Positions 1 to 8,519 of a stretch of DNA of 64,000 nt are shown here, one piece after another; positions within the stretch are counted from its first letter, which is position 1; each line of letters starts with the position of its first letter. The notes under the pieces were generated by a model that had not been told where the DNA came from, did not search any database, and saw nothing but the letters and a program-made list of their open reading frames with translations. The translations under genes and the position numbers were made by a program. The stretch comes from Ignavibacteria bacterium (lineage in GTDB: Bacteria > Bacteroidota > Ignavibacteria > Ignavibacteriales > Ignavibacteriaceae), in contig JAJTBZ010000071.1 of assembly GCA_021286645.1 (NCBI GenBank), positions 1 through 64,000 on the forward strand, written 5' to 3'.

Positions 1-791
1 AGAGCATTCAGGGGCAAGCACTAAAAAAAGAGTTACACCCGCTCGCGTTTGCCGATGACGGGCTTATTCTGTACGATGATGACCAATTAGAGGAATTTTG
101 TATTCCGGCTAACCTGCGTGGTGAACGATTCTTTGTAGAAGGAAGCCGGTATAGCATAATCGATTTACATTTTATTAACTTTGAGAATGCCTTGATTTAC
201 TCATCCTGGCAGCAATGTGCACGTCTCGTACAACCGGAAATGGTTCTGCAGGGATCTGATAATTTTATTATACCTGTTACAGAAGACAGAGTAGTATTAA
301 AAAAAGCTAACCCTGAATGGTTTAAAAATATTCCATTCATAGGGCATGATTCATTTCAGGCAATTGATGACTGGCGTGTTCGAAAAATTTATGAATGGTT
401 CAATCAATTTGGAATAGACTATTTTAAGGATTTACCGATCTGGGAAATAAATTGGAAGAATTACGCAGCTTTAGCTACCTATACGCCGTTTACCCCTGCT
501 GTAATTGAAATGGAGGGGACCTCATTAATGCAGACCGGGACTAATAAAATGCGAGTTGCAGAACTTGCGATACAGAATAATGATTATGGAGTGGCTGAAA
601 GAGTTCTTCTGGATATTCTCGCAGAGGATCCTAAAAATATCGATGCTCTCAATAATCTGGCAGTAATTAAAATTTTATTGGAAGATTACAAAAATGCGGA
701 AGAGATACTTAAACGATTAACGGGCATTGCCCCGGATGATGAAACCGCGAATGAAAATCTTTCATATTTGAAAAAAATCGGGAAATTATGA
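1..791 (+). CDS. C-terminal part of a TPR-containing protein of the glycosylation cluster (cut at window start)
   Basis: The reading frame is open from base 3 with no stop, so the gene begins before the window; the TTG at 192 is only an internal codon. About 260 residues are visible. The first two thirds match no family I recognise: acidic, aromatic-rich, with several Trp-containing stretches. The last ~80 residues form two TPR-like helical pairs (AVIEMEG onward, then DPKNIDALNNLAVIKILLEDYKNAEEIL), a protein-protein interaction module. The stop overlaps the start of the next gene by 4 bp (ATGA), so the two are translationally coupled. By context it belongs to the glycosyltransferase cluster; a sugar-transfer or scaffold role is inference only. 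Confidence 0.75.
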   Translation, partial: SIQGQALKKELHPLAFADDGLILYDDDQLEEFCIPANLRGERFFVEGSRYSIIDLHFINFENALIYSSWQQCARLVQPEMVLQGSDNFIIPVTEDRVVLKKANPEWFKNIPFIGHDSFQAIDDWRVRKIYEWFNQFGIDYFKDLPIWEINWKNYAALATYTPFTPAVIEMEGTSLMQTGTNKMRVAELAIQNNDYGVAERVLLDILAEDPKNIDALNNLAVIKILLEDYKNAEEILKRLTGIAPDDETANENLSYLKKIGKL

Positions 792-3700
792 GTCATAAAA
801 AGATAATAGCGTTCTTCGCGGGGGATATTGATAACTTTGGATTTGCCGAACCCATAATCAGTTTTCTTAAAGATTCAGGTTTTGAGGTAAGAAAGTATCA
901 ACAGGCGGAATTAAATGAGTATCTTCTAACAAAAATATCGCGGGAATGCGATTTGGTATGGTGCGAATGGGGCAACGGTCCGGTTGTGCCATTAAGCCAT
1001 TATCTTAAGGATTGCCCCATAATTCTGCGGGTTCATCGTTATGAAGTGTACGAAGAATGGATATCGAAAATTGCATGGGCGAATGTTCACTCAGTTGTTT
1101 TTGTGAACAACGAGTTCGTTCCGGTAGTGAAGAGATTGTGGAAACTGGATTTGCCTCAGCTTACAAATGTTCACATTATTCCAAATCCACTTACCGGAGA
1201 GTATGTTTTTACGGAAAGAAAGAATAATTACAATCTGGCATACGTCTCCCGGTTCCATAAGGATAAAAATCCTGCATTAATGCTGCAAGTATTGGCCGCG
1301 TTGGTAAAAACAGACGATCGGTATCATCTCTCTATGGCGGGTGGCATTCAGGATATGCAAATGTATGATTATTGCATGCACGCAATTCAGGCAATGAATT
1401 TGCAAAAGCATTTTAGTTATGACGGAGTTATTAAAAACATACCCGAGTGGCTACAGGATAAGTCATTTTTCCTTTCCACATCTATTGTGGAATCGCAGGG
1501 GAAAGCAATTCTGGAAGCCATGATGATGGGAATAAAACCAATCATTCATAACGGATTCGGAAATCTTGAGAGTATTTACGGTAAATCGCTTGTCTATAAC
1601 ACAGTTGATGAAGCTGTTCATTTAATTACCAGTGAGGAATATACCTCAAGCGAATATCGGGATTTTGCAGTAACGAATTTTGGTAAAGAAATTATATTCC
1701 CAAAAATTCTTTCGTTGGTGAATGAAGTAATTGCAAGTCGTGTTGAGCAGGTAGAGATTCAAAAAACAAATAATTCGGAAACGGTTAACCCGGATTCGCC
1801 TTTTTTTAGTGTCGTTACATTCACCTATAATCGGGCAAAATTCTTACCAGGATTGATAAAAAGTGTATTGGCGCAGTCGCTGCAGAATTTTGAATTTATC
1901 ATTGTTGATGATGGCAGTACTGATGGTACGAAGGAAATTGTAGAGGCGCTTAATGAGCCCCGAATTAAGTATTATTATAAAGAGCATACCAACGCGCCCG
2001 ATACCAGGAACTATGCATTGCAATTTGTACGCGGAAAATACATCGTATGGATTGGTTCTGATGATTTGCTAAGTGACCAGGCTCTTGAGAAGCATGCCGA
2101 AATTTTAGCTAATTATCCCGGTACAGATATCGTGTATGGAAATATCAGGTATGTTGATACCGATATGAATTTTATTCGTGAAGATGTTTATGAAGATTAC
2201 GCCGGTAAAGAGAAATTTCTTATTCGGGAGATGATACTCGCCAATCGGTTAATTGATGGCGGCAGTGCTATCCGCAGGACGATCTATGATGATATAGGTG
2301 GCTACGCGGTAAGTTTCCGGCGGGCTCATGACTATGAATTCTGGACTCGTGTTGTTGAACGGTATTCGGTGCAGCATATAGATTACGCGCCTATTACAGC
2401 TATTTGGCACGATGATAATATGTCTGCAGCTACCGTAAACAGAGACACCAGTTTTGAAGAACGGGTGATTCAGGGAGTGCTGAACAGGCTCGGGATGAAG
2501 AATTTGTTCCCGGAAATTCCATGGGATGCAGAAAAGGGAAACGAAGAAAAGGCGTTTGTTTTACATAAAATTGCAATTCGTTTCGCTGGTCTTGAGCGCT
2601 GGCAAAAAACAATAGAATTCTGCGAAATGGCATACGGTTATAAGCAAGTGGCGGAGATTGCTAAATTACGTGAATTCGCCAAATCTCAACAGGAAATGCA
2701 ATTGCGTAATCATAGTTTAGTTCGGCGCAAAGTATTACTGGTTTTGCATCATTTCGTTCCATATCGGTACGCGGGAGTTGAAAACTACGTATACACGTTT
2801 GCTAAAGGGCTTCTTGATTTTGGTGTGGAAGTGCATGTACTGCATCCATTGAGCCGGCCGGGGATCACCAGGCCGGAAATGGAAACCGATACATTTGATG
2901 GACTCGTTGTTCATCGGTTATTATGTGCCGGGCTGGAAGAATTTGCAGATCATATTAATAATCAGAAATTCAATGGTTTATTTAACGCGTTACTACAGAG
3001 CGAAAAATTTTCGTTGGTACATTTTCATCATACACTCAGCCTGAGTTTTTCCTTTATCCGTTTGGCTAAACAGGCCGGTTTGCCGGTAATTGTTACACTG
3101 CACGATTCATGGTATATGTGCCTTCGTGTTCATCTGTTCCATACTTTTACCAATGAAATATGTTCAGGTCCAACCAGTGAGCAAAAATGTGCGGAGTGTT
3201 TTTATTTCGATGCAGAGCAGCAGAATCAGTTGAAGCGCTTTCTTGAACAACGGAATATAGCTGCGAAAGAGGTTTTGGGGCTGGCTGACTATATCACCGC
3301 ACCTTCGAACTTTTTGGCCGGGCAATACGCTAAACATGGCTTTGCTCAAAATGTTGCTGTCGTACCCCTGGGCCTCCATACCGTTAAAGTGTTTCCGAAA
3401 TCTCCGGGAAAAGAAGTTGTGTATGGATATCTGGGTTCAATTCAGCCGTTAAAAAATATCGGTATTCTGTTTCAGGCATTCTCACTAATAAATAATAAAG
3501 CCAAACTTCTCGTTTTTGCAAATGGAGAAGAAAAAGATGTGGCGCAATTGGAAGCAGACTGCAAGGCAACACCAAATATAATATATAAAGGTGCTTACCA
3601 ACTGGAGCAGGTTGGAGAGGTACTCGCGCAGGTGGACGTGGTAATTGTTCCTTCATTAATGGAAAATTACCCGCTGGTTGTACGTGAGGCACTTTGTTCA

Positions 3701-5740
3701 GGTACCCCTGTTCTCGCATCAAAACGCGGCGGGATACCCGAGATAATTCAGCATGGAGTTAACGGATTATTGTTCGATCCGCTGCGCGCGCAAGAGCTTG
3801 CCGATATTATTGACAGCCTCGCGAAGTATCCTGCCAAACTGGAGCAATTGAAGCGAGGAACCAAGCCAACCCTTCATATTGATGATGATGTTCGTCAATG
3901 GATTCCACGTTACGAAACATTGCTGAAGAATCGTATTCAGGCGAGTATAATTATTCCCTGCTTTAACCAAAGCCATTTTACCAGGCAATGCCTGAAATCA
4001 ATATATCAAAATACACCTCTTCAATTATTTGAAGTAATTCTTATTGATAACGGCTCAACCGATGATACCGGAGCCGTAATAGCCGAATTTACCGGGTTAT
4101 ATGCAAATTGTAGGGTAATTAGTAATGCGGATAATATGGGTTTTGCTCATGCGAATAACCAGGGAGCTGCTATTGCCAATGGAGAATTCCTTATTCTGAT
4201 GAATAATGATATCGAGGCTAAAGAAAATTGGCTCCAACCAATGCTGGATATACTTCGGCATGACCGCTATGTTGCTGCCGTAGGCCCGAAACTTCTTTTC
4301 GCAGATGGCACAATTCAGCATGCCGGCGTTGTGTTGGTTGAGGATCAAAAGTCAGACTTCCCTCTATACGGGAAACATGTATTTTATGGAATGCCCGCTG
4401 ATACGCCGCAGGCAAGTATTCCACGTGCGTATCAGGCGTTAACCGCTGCCTGTCTGGCCATCAGGAAAGTAGATTATAATGATGTCGGTGGCTTTGACGA
4501 AGCATATTGGAACGGGTATGAAGATGTCGATTTATGTTTTCGTTTGCGCCAGAAGGGCAGAAAGCTCATTTATCAGCCGGCAAGTGTTTTGGTGCATCAT
4601 GAGTCAAAAAGCGGCGAAGAGCGATTCATAAAAGCTGAACAAAACGCGCGACTCTTGCAGGATAAATGGAAGAAAACAGCAGCCTACGATTTCGTAATCG
4701 CGAAGGATGAAACTATCACCGAGTTTAAGCATAATATTCATTCATACTATCCTGGCAGGAAAACATCGATTGTTATTCCCCTGTATAATAACGCAGATTA
4801 TACCCGGCAATGCTATGAGTCGATTACCAAATACACAGGCTGTCCCTACGAAATAATATTTGTTGATAATGCTTCAAGTGATACAACGCAGGAATATATT
4901 GCCCAATTACTGCATGTAGATGATAGAATCAAATACATAAGGAACGATGTGAATGAGGGCTTTCCGGGAGCGGTTAACAGGGGGATAAAAGAATCAACCG
5001 GTGATTATGTTGTAATAGCGAATAATGATATTTTATTCACACCCTACTGGCTTGAAAGATTAATTGATTTAGCCGAAGCCCACCCGCAAATTGGTATTAC
5101 CGCGCCTGTTTCTAACGTAGTAAGCGGGGTTCAGTTGGAGCCACTTGCTACGTATAAATCAATTGATGAAATGTATCGGTTCGCTGAAAAACTATATAAA
5201 GAGCGGGTTGGCAAGTATGCAATATTTCCCCGTGTCGCCTTCCTGTGCGTATTACTGAAACGCGAACTGATAACAAAGATTGGCGGACTTGACGAGCGGT
5301 TTGCCCCGGGGAATTTTGAAGATGATGATTATTGTCTGCGAAGCGAAATGGCCGGGTATAAAACGGCTATCGCTCAGGATGTGTTTATTCATCATTACGG
5401 CTCAAAAAGCTTTAAGGCCGAAGGGCAAAAGAAATATGATGACAGGCTTAAAATCAATCACGCGAAATTTGTTGAGAAGTGGGGCGCCGATGCCGATGGT
5501 ATATGGATTAAAGGAGCCGTGCCGAATAAACGGAATATTGTGTTCCCGATAAGTAAGGATATTATTGCTGAAGTGATGGGGAGAGTAAATATTTGTATAG
5601 AAGAAAATGAATTCAATCTCGCTCTGGAGTATCTTGGCAGAATAATAGAGTTGACTAATACCGGCAAATTGCAATTGCCCGCTGTACAGGCGGAGCCTTT
5701 ATATAAATTGCATGAAAAACTAAAACAATTAGTTAAATAA
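788..5740 (+). CDS. Five-domain glycosyltransferase (GT4-GT2-GT4-GT2-GT2)
   Basis: A 1650-residue cytoplasmic-looking protein with no signal peptide or clear membrane segment. Domains in order: GT4-like fold (about 1-320) with an E-x7-E motif in VESQGKAILEAMMMG; GT2 (about 338-560) with VDDGSTDGTKE and acidic SDD; a second GT4 (about 645-1045) starting VLLVLHHFVPYRYAGVENY, with E-x7-E in MENYPLVVREALCSG; GT2 (about 1051-1300) with IDNGSTDDTG and NND; GT2 (about 1324-1580) with VDNASSDTTQ and NND. The last two resemble rhamnosyl-type GT2 enzymes. Each domain keeps its signature motif, so all five may be active. It would build several successive linkages of a surface glycan; donors and acceptor cannot be read from sequence. 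Coupled by a 4-bp overlap to the gene before it. Confidence 0.9.
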   Translation: MSHKKIIAFFAGDIDNFGFAEPIISFLKDSGFEVRKYQQAELNEYLLTKISRECDLVWCEWGNGPVVPLSHYLKDCPIILRVHRYEVYEEWISKIAWANVHSVVFVNNEFVPVVKRLWKLDLPQLTNVHIIPNPLTGEYVFTERKNNYNLAYVSRFHKDKNPALMLQVLAALVKTDDRYHLSMAGGIQDMQMYDYCMHAIQAMNLQKHFSYDGVIKNIPEWLQDKSFFLSTSIVESQGKAILEAMMMGIKPIIHNGFGNLESIYGKSLVYNTVDEAVHLITSEEYTSSEYRDFAVTNFGKEIIFPKILSLVNEVIASRVEQVEIQKTNNSETVNPDSPFFSVVTFTYNRAKFLPGLIKSVLAQSLQNFEFIIVDDGSTDGTKEIVEALNEPRIKYYYKEHTNAPDTRNYALQFVRGKYIVWIGSDDLLSDQALEKHAEILANYPGTDIVYGNIRYVDTDMNFIREDVYEDYAGKEKFLIREMILANRLIDGGSAIRRTIYDDIGGYAVSFRRAHDYEFWTRVVERYSVQHIDYAPITAIWHDDNMSAATVNRDTSFEERVIQGVLNRLGMKNLFPEIPWDAEKGNEEKAFVLHKIAIRFAGLERWQKTIEFCEMAYGYKQVAEIAKLREFAKSQQEMQLRNHSLVRRKVLLVLHHFVPYRYAGVENYVYTFAKGLLDFGVEVHVLHPLSRPGITRPEMETDTFDGLVVHRLLCAGLEEFADHINNQKFNGLFNALLQSEKFSLVHFHHTLSLSFSFIRLAKQAGLPVIVTLHDSWYMCLRVHLFHTFTNEICSGPTSEQKCAECFYFDAEQQNQLKRFLEQRNIAAKEVLGLADYITAPSNFLAGQYAKHGFAQNVAVVPLGLHTVKVFPKSPGKEVVYGYLGSIQPLKNIGILFQAFSLINNKAKLLVFANGEEKDVAQLEADCKATPNIIYKGAYQLEQVGEVLAQVDVVIVPSLMENYPLVVREALCSGTPVLASKRGGIPEIIQHGVNGLLFDPLRAQELADIIDSLAKYPAKLEQLKRGTKPTLHIDDDVRQWIPRYETLLKNRIQASIIIPCFNQSHFTRQCLKSIYQNTPLQLFEVILIDNGSTDDTGAVIAEFTGLYANCRVISNADNMGFAHANNQGAAIANGEFLILMNNDIEAKENWLQPMLDILRHDRYVAAVGPKLLFADGTIQHAGVVLVEDQKSDFPLYGKHVFYGMPADTPQASIPRAYQALTAACLAIRKVDYNDVGGFDEAYWNGYEDVDLCFRLRQKGRKLIYQPASVLVHHESKSGEERFIKAEQNARLLQDKWKKTAAYDFVIAKDETITEFKHNIHSYYPGRKTSIVIPLYNNADYTRQCYESITKYTGCPYEIIFVDNASSDTTQEYIAQLLHVDDRIKYIRNDVNEGFPGAVNRGIKESTGDYVVIANNDILFTPYWLERLIDLAEAHPQIGITAPVSNVVSGVQLEPLATYKSIDEMYRFAEKLYKERVGKYAIFPRVAFLCVLLKRELITKIGGLDERFAPGNFEDDDYCLRSEMAGYKTAIAQDVFIHHYGSKSFKAEGQKKYDDRLKINHAKFVEKWGADADGIWIKGAVPNKRNIVFPISKDIIAEVMGRVNICIEENEFNLALEYLGRIIELTNTGKLQLPAVQAEPLYKLHEKLKQLVK

Positions 5741-5804
5741 AAGTCGGAAAACATGTATTTTTATAATTCAAAGGAAATAGGGTATAATTAATACGGGAGC
5801 TAAT

Positions 5805-6980
5805 ATGGAACGTTTTAAACAACTGCTGCAAGAAGCATTCGAATTATTTAAACAACAGAATTACACAGCGGCACTCGCGAATTTGCACGAGGCAAAAGAA
5901 ATCTATCGGCCCGGTGCCGAGTCAGGTGAGCTTTCACTGGAAGACTTGTATATGTTTGAGGGCGGTATTTATTATACGCAGAAAAATTTTGGTAAAGCAC
6001 TTATCAGCTTTGAAACCGCACTCAAGGAAAACCCCAAGTCTTCAATGGCCTGCCTGCATTTAGGCAAAACTTTTCTCCAGATGAATAATATTCCCAATGC
6101 ACGTGTTATGCTGCAATATGCATTACTGTACGATGAAACTAATGATGTGGCAAAGGCAATTCTGGAACAGTTACCGGAAAGCGAAGAAACTGAAGATAAA
6201 CCATTAACTCCCGAGGTGGCTCTCGATAACGCCTACCTGTTTTTTAACGAAAAGAAATATTCTGAATCGCTTCTGGCATTGAATGTTGTTGAGGCTGAGT
6301 ACAAAGAAATGCTTGCCGGCGTGTATAATTTTCAGGGATTTAACTTATTGGCCATGCGCGATATCGAAAAGGCACACCAGGCGTTTATCAGCGCCCGTGA
6401 ACTTAATGGCGAATCATCGCAGGCATATGCCGGTTTAGGTGAAGTGAGCTATTTACAGAGTAAAGACTATGAAGCAAAAGAGTTTTTTGAAACTGCAGTC
6501 CGTCTGAATCCCGAAAATCAATTTGCCCTTTCCGGGTTAAATAAAGTAAATACAGTTTTGGAAGCCGCCAGCCAGCCAGTGGTGGACATGGCAGTAATAG
6601 AAGAAAAAATTGGACTTGCATTCAAGAAGTTCTCTGAAAAACAGTACGCGGAAGCACTTCCATTGTTAATTGAAGCCGAAACAAATCTCAGGAGCCTGAA
6701 AACTCCGCTTCCCGATATTATTTCGCGACTTCTTAACTTCAAGGGCTTCACTTTAATGAGTCTCCAAAGAATTTCGGAAGCGCAAGGTGTGTTCGAAGAA
6801 TCCTTAAAGACGAACCCTCAATCATCGCAGGCGGCAGCAGGGCTTGGCGAGATATTTTATTTACAAGACAATTATGAGGCCGCATTGCAAATGTTTGATT
6901 GGGGAGTTAAACTTAATCCCGATAATCATTTTGCTAAAGAAGGTGTACAGAAGGTTCAGAAAATTATACAAAAGGATTGA
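5805..6980 (+). CDS. TPR protein built from three similar ~125-residue modules
   Basis: A 391-residue all-helical protein with no signal peptide. It consists of three related blocks (about 1-125, 142-255, 265-390), each opening with a helix rich in FxxKxYxxAL and ending in TPR-type repeats. Blocks two and three are clearly duplicates: NFQGFNLLAMRDIEKAHQAF against NFKGFTLMSLQRISEAQGVF, and AYAGLGEVSYLQ against AAAGLGEIFYLQ. TPRs bind other proteins, so a scaffold for the neighbouring glycosyltransferases is plausible but inferred. It has its own SD-like GGGAG before the ATG and lies 12 bp before the next gene, so the two are probably cotranscribed. Confidence 0.85.
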   Translation: MERFKQLLQEAFELFKQQNYTAALANLHEAKEIYRPGAESGELSLEDLYMFEGGIYYTQKNFGKALISFETALKENPKSSMACLHLGKTFLQMNNIPNARVMLQYALLYDETNDVAKAILEQLPESEETEDKPLTPEVALDNAYLFFNEKKYSESLLALNVVEAEYKEMLAGVYNFQGFNLLAMRDIEKAHQAFISARELNGESSQAYAGLGEVSYLQSKDYEAKEFFETAVRLNPENQFALSGLNKVNTVLEAASQPVVDMAVIEEKIGLAFKKFSEKQYAEALPLLIEAETNLRSLKTPLPDIISRLLNFKGFTLMSLQRISEAQGVFEESLKTNPQSSQAAAGLGEIFYLQDNYEAALQMFDWGVKLNPDNHFAKEGVQKVQKIIQKD

Positions 6981-6992
6981 GTTATTTCGCCT

Positions 6993-8519
6993 ATGGGTTC
7001 TTTATCTGTTTGCCTTATTGTTAAAAATGAAGAAACATATCTCGAAGAGTGCCTGCGTTCGGTTCAATCTGTAGCCGGTGAAATCGTGTTGGTTGATACG
7101 GGTTCTACCGACCATACCCTTGAAATTGCCGAACGGAATGGCTGTAGAATATTTTCTTTTCCCTGGACCAATCATTTTGCGGAAGCGAGAAATTACGCAC
7201 TGCGTCAGTGCACAAAAGAATGGATCCTGTATCTCGATGCCGATGAACGTTTGGTCCCCGATTCTATTCCTGAATTAAGAAAAATTCTGGATTCAGGCGG
7301 GAAAAGGGGAATTTATTGTACTTTGCGCAGCAGTGATGAAACCGGCGGCCGGCCGAATATTATGCGATATCTGCGATTGTTCAGCAACTCCCCGCAAATT
7401 CAATTTAAGGGCAGAGTGCACGAGCAAATATTTGATTCCTTGCAGGAGAACCGCTACCAGATTCAGGATTCAGAAGTAGAGATCCTGCATGTGGGGTATG
7501 ATATTTCCTTAGATAAGTTGCAGGCCAAAGCAGAACGTAATTTACGGTTGTTGCTGCAGGACTACAACGAGAACAAGGAGGGATATACCGCCTTCCAAAT
7601 TGCCCAATCTTACGCTTTACTGAACCAAAAGGAACATGCCGCTGCATATTTCAAGAAAGCGGTGTCCACTCCGGGGCTTTTACCTCCATACCTGGCACAT
7701 TCGTACAGGTACTTAGCAGCTCTTGAACTCGAGCGAAGAAATCTGAATCTTGCCGGCACATTTATCAATCTAGCTTATCATAATGATCCTTATGCTCCTT
7801 TGGTCAATTTAATTTACGCGAAAATTCTTTTGATACAGGGGGATAAATTCCGTGCAAAAAATTTCTTTTTGCAGGCATACAAGAATAATAAGGAAATCTT
7901 ATCGGGCAAAGTGAGCAGAACTTTTGATATACTCGTTTCAGAAGATGATTTGCTTATCGAGGGTCTGTCTCTTGCTGTGCAGCATCAAATACCGGAGCTG
8001 TTTGATTTTCTACAGCGTGAATTAAAAGCATTTGGTAAAAGCGGTAATAAAAAAGAACTTATTCAGGAGTTGCTTGTTTATGATAAACTTTTTCATAACA
8101 AGCCGCTGAATCATTATGATATCAGGCAGGTGGTGCACGCCGCCAATGAGAAAAATATCGGTGTATTTGTCTCATTTATATCGAACTACAACGAGCAGAC
8201 CATCAAAGGCGATATTACCAACGGGCTGTTGGAAAAATTCCCTGAGAACCAGGATTTACTTATGGCCAGAGCGGATATACTGGAATCCAGAGGCGATTTA
8301 CATACTGCGAAAGAGGTGTTAAATTATGCGTATGAAATTGATCCGGCAAATATTACTCTTGTTATTCGAATGGTAGCATTAATGGTAAAGATGAATCTTA
8401 TTGCTGAGATTGCTCCTTTGATTCAAAAGGCAGAGCTTGATTTTTCGGATAATGATACTTGTTATTCGATGTTACAACAGTTAAAGACTAAACTTAAACC
8501 ACTGTATGCAAGGTCATGA
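6993..8519 (+). CDS. GT2 glycosyltransferase with C-terminal TPR repeats
   Basis: The 508-residue protein opens with a GT2 fold (residues 1-230): SVCLIVKNEETYLEECLRSV at the nucleotide-binding strand, DTGSTDHT, the NHFAEARNYAL helix, and the metal-binding LDADERL. The C-terminal half is helical TPR-like sequence. This GT2-TPR layout is common in SunS-like and general TPR glycosyltransferases; the family name GT2 is secure, the sugar and acceptor are unknown. It overlaps the next gene by 14 bp, which suggests coupled translation within the cluster. No signal peptide is visible. Confidence 0.88.
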   Translation: MGSLSVCLIVKNEETYLEECLRSVQSVAGEIVLVDTGSTDHTLEIAERNGCRIFSFPWTNHFAEARNYALRQCTKEWILYLDADERLVPDSIPELRKILDSGGKRGIYCTLRSSDETGGRPNIMRYLRLFSNSPQIQFKGRVHEQIFDSLQENRYQIQDSEVEILHVGYDISLDKLQAKAERNLRLLLQDYNENKEGYTAFQIAQSYALLNQKEHAAAYFKKAVSTPGLLPPYLAHSYRYLAALELERRNLNLAGTFINLAYHNDPYAPLVNLIYAKILLIQGDKFRAKNFFLQAYKNNKEILSGKVSRTFDILVSEDDLLIEGLSLAVQHQIPELFDFLQRELKAFGKSGNKKELIQELLVYDKLFHNKPLNHYDIRQVVHAANEKNIGVFVSFISNYNEQTIKGDITNGLLEKFPENQDLLMARADILESRGDLHTAKEVLNYAYEIDPANITLVIRMVALMVKMNLIAEIAPLIQKAELDFSDNDTCYSMLQQLKTKLKPLYARS

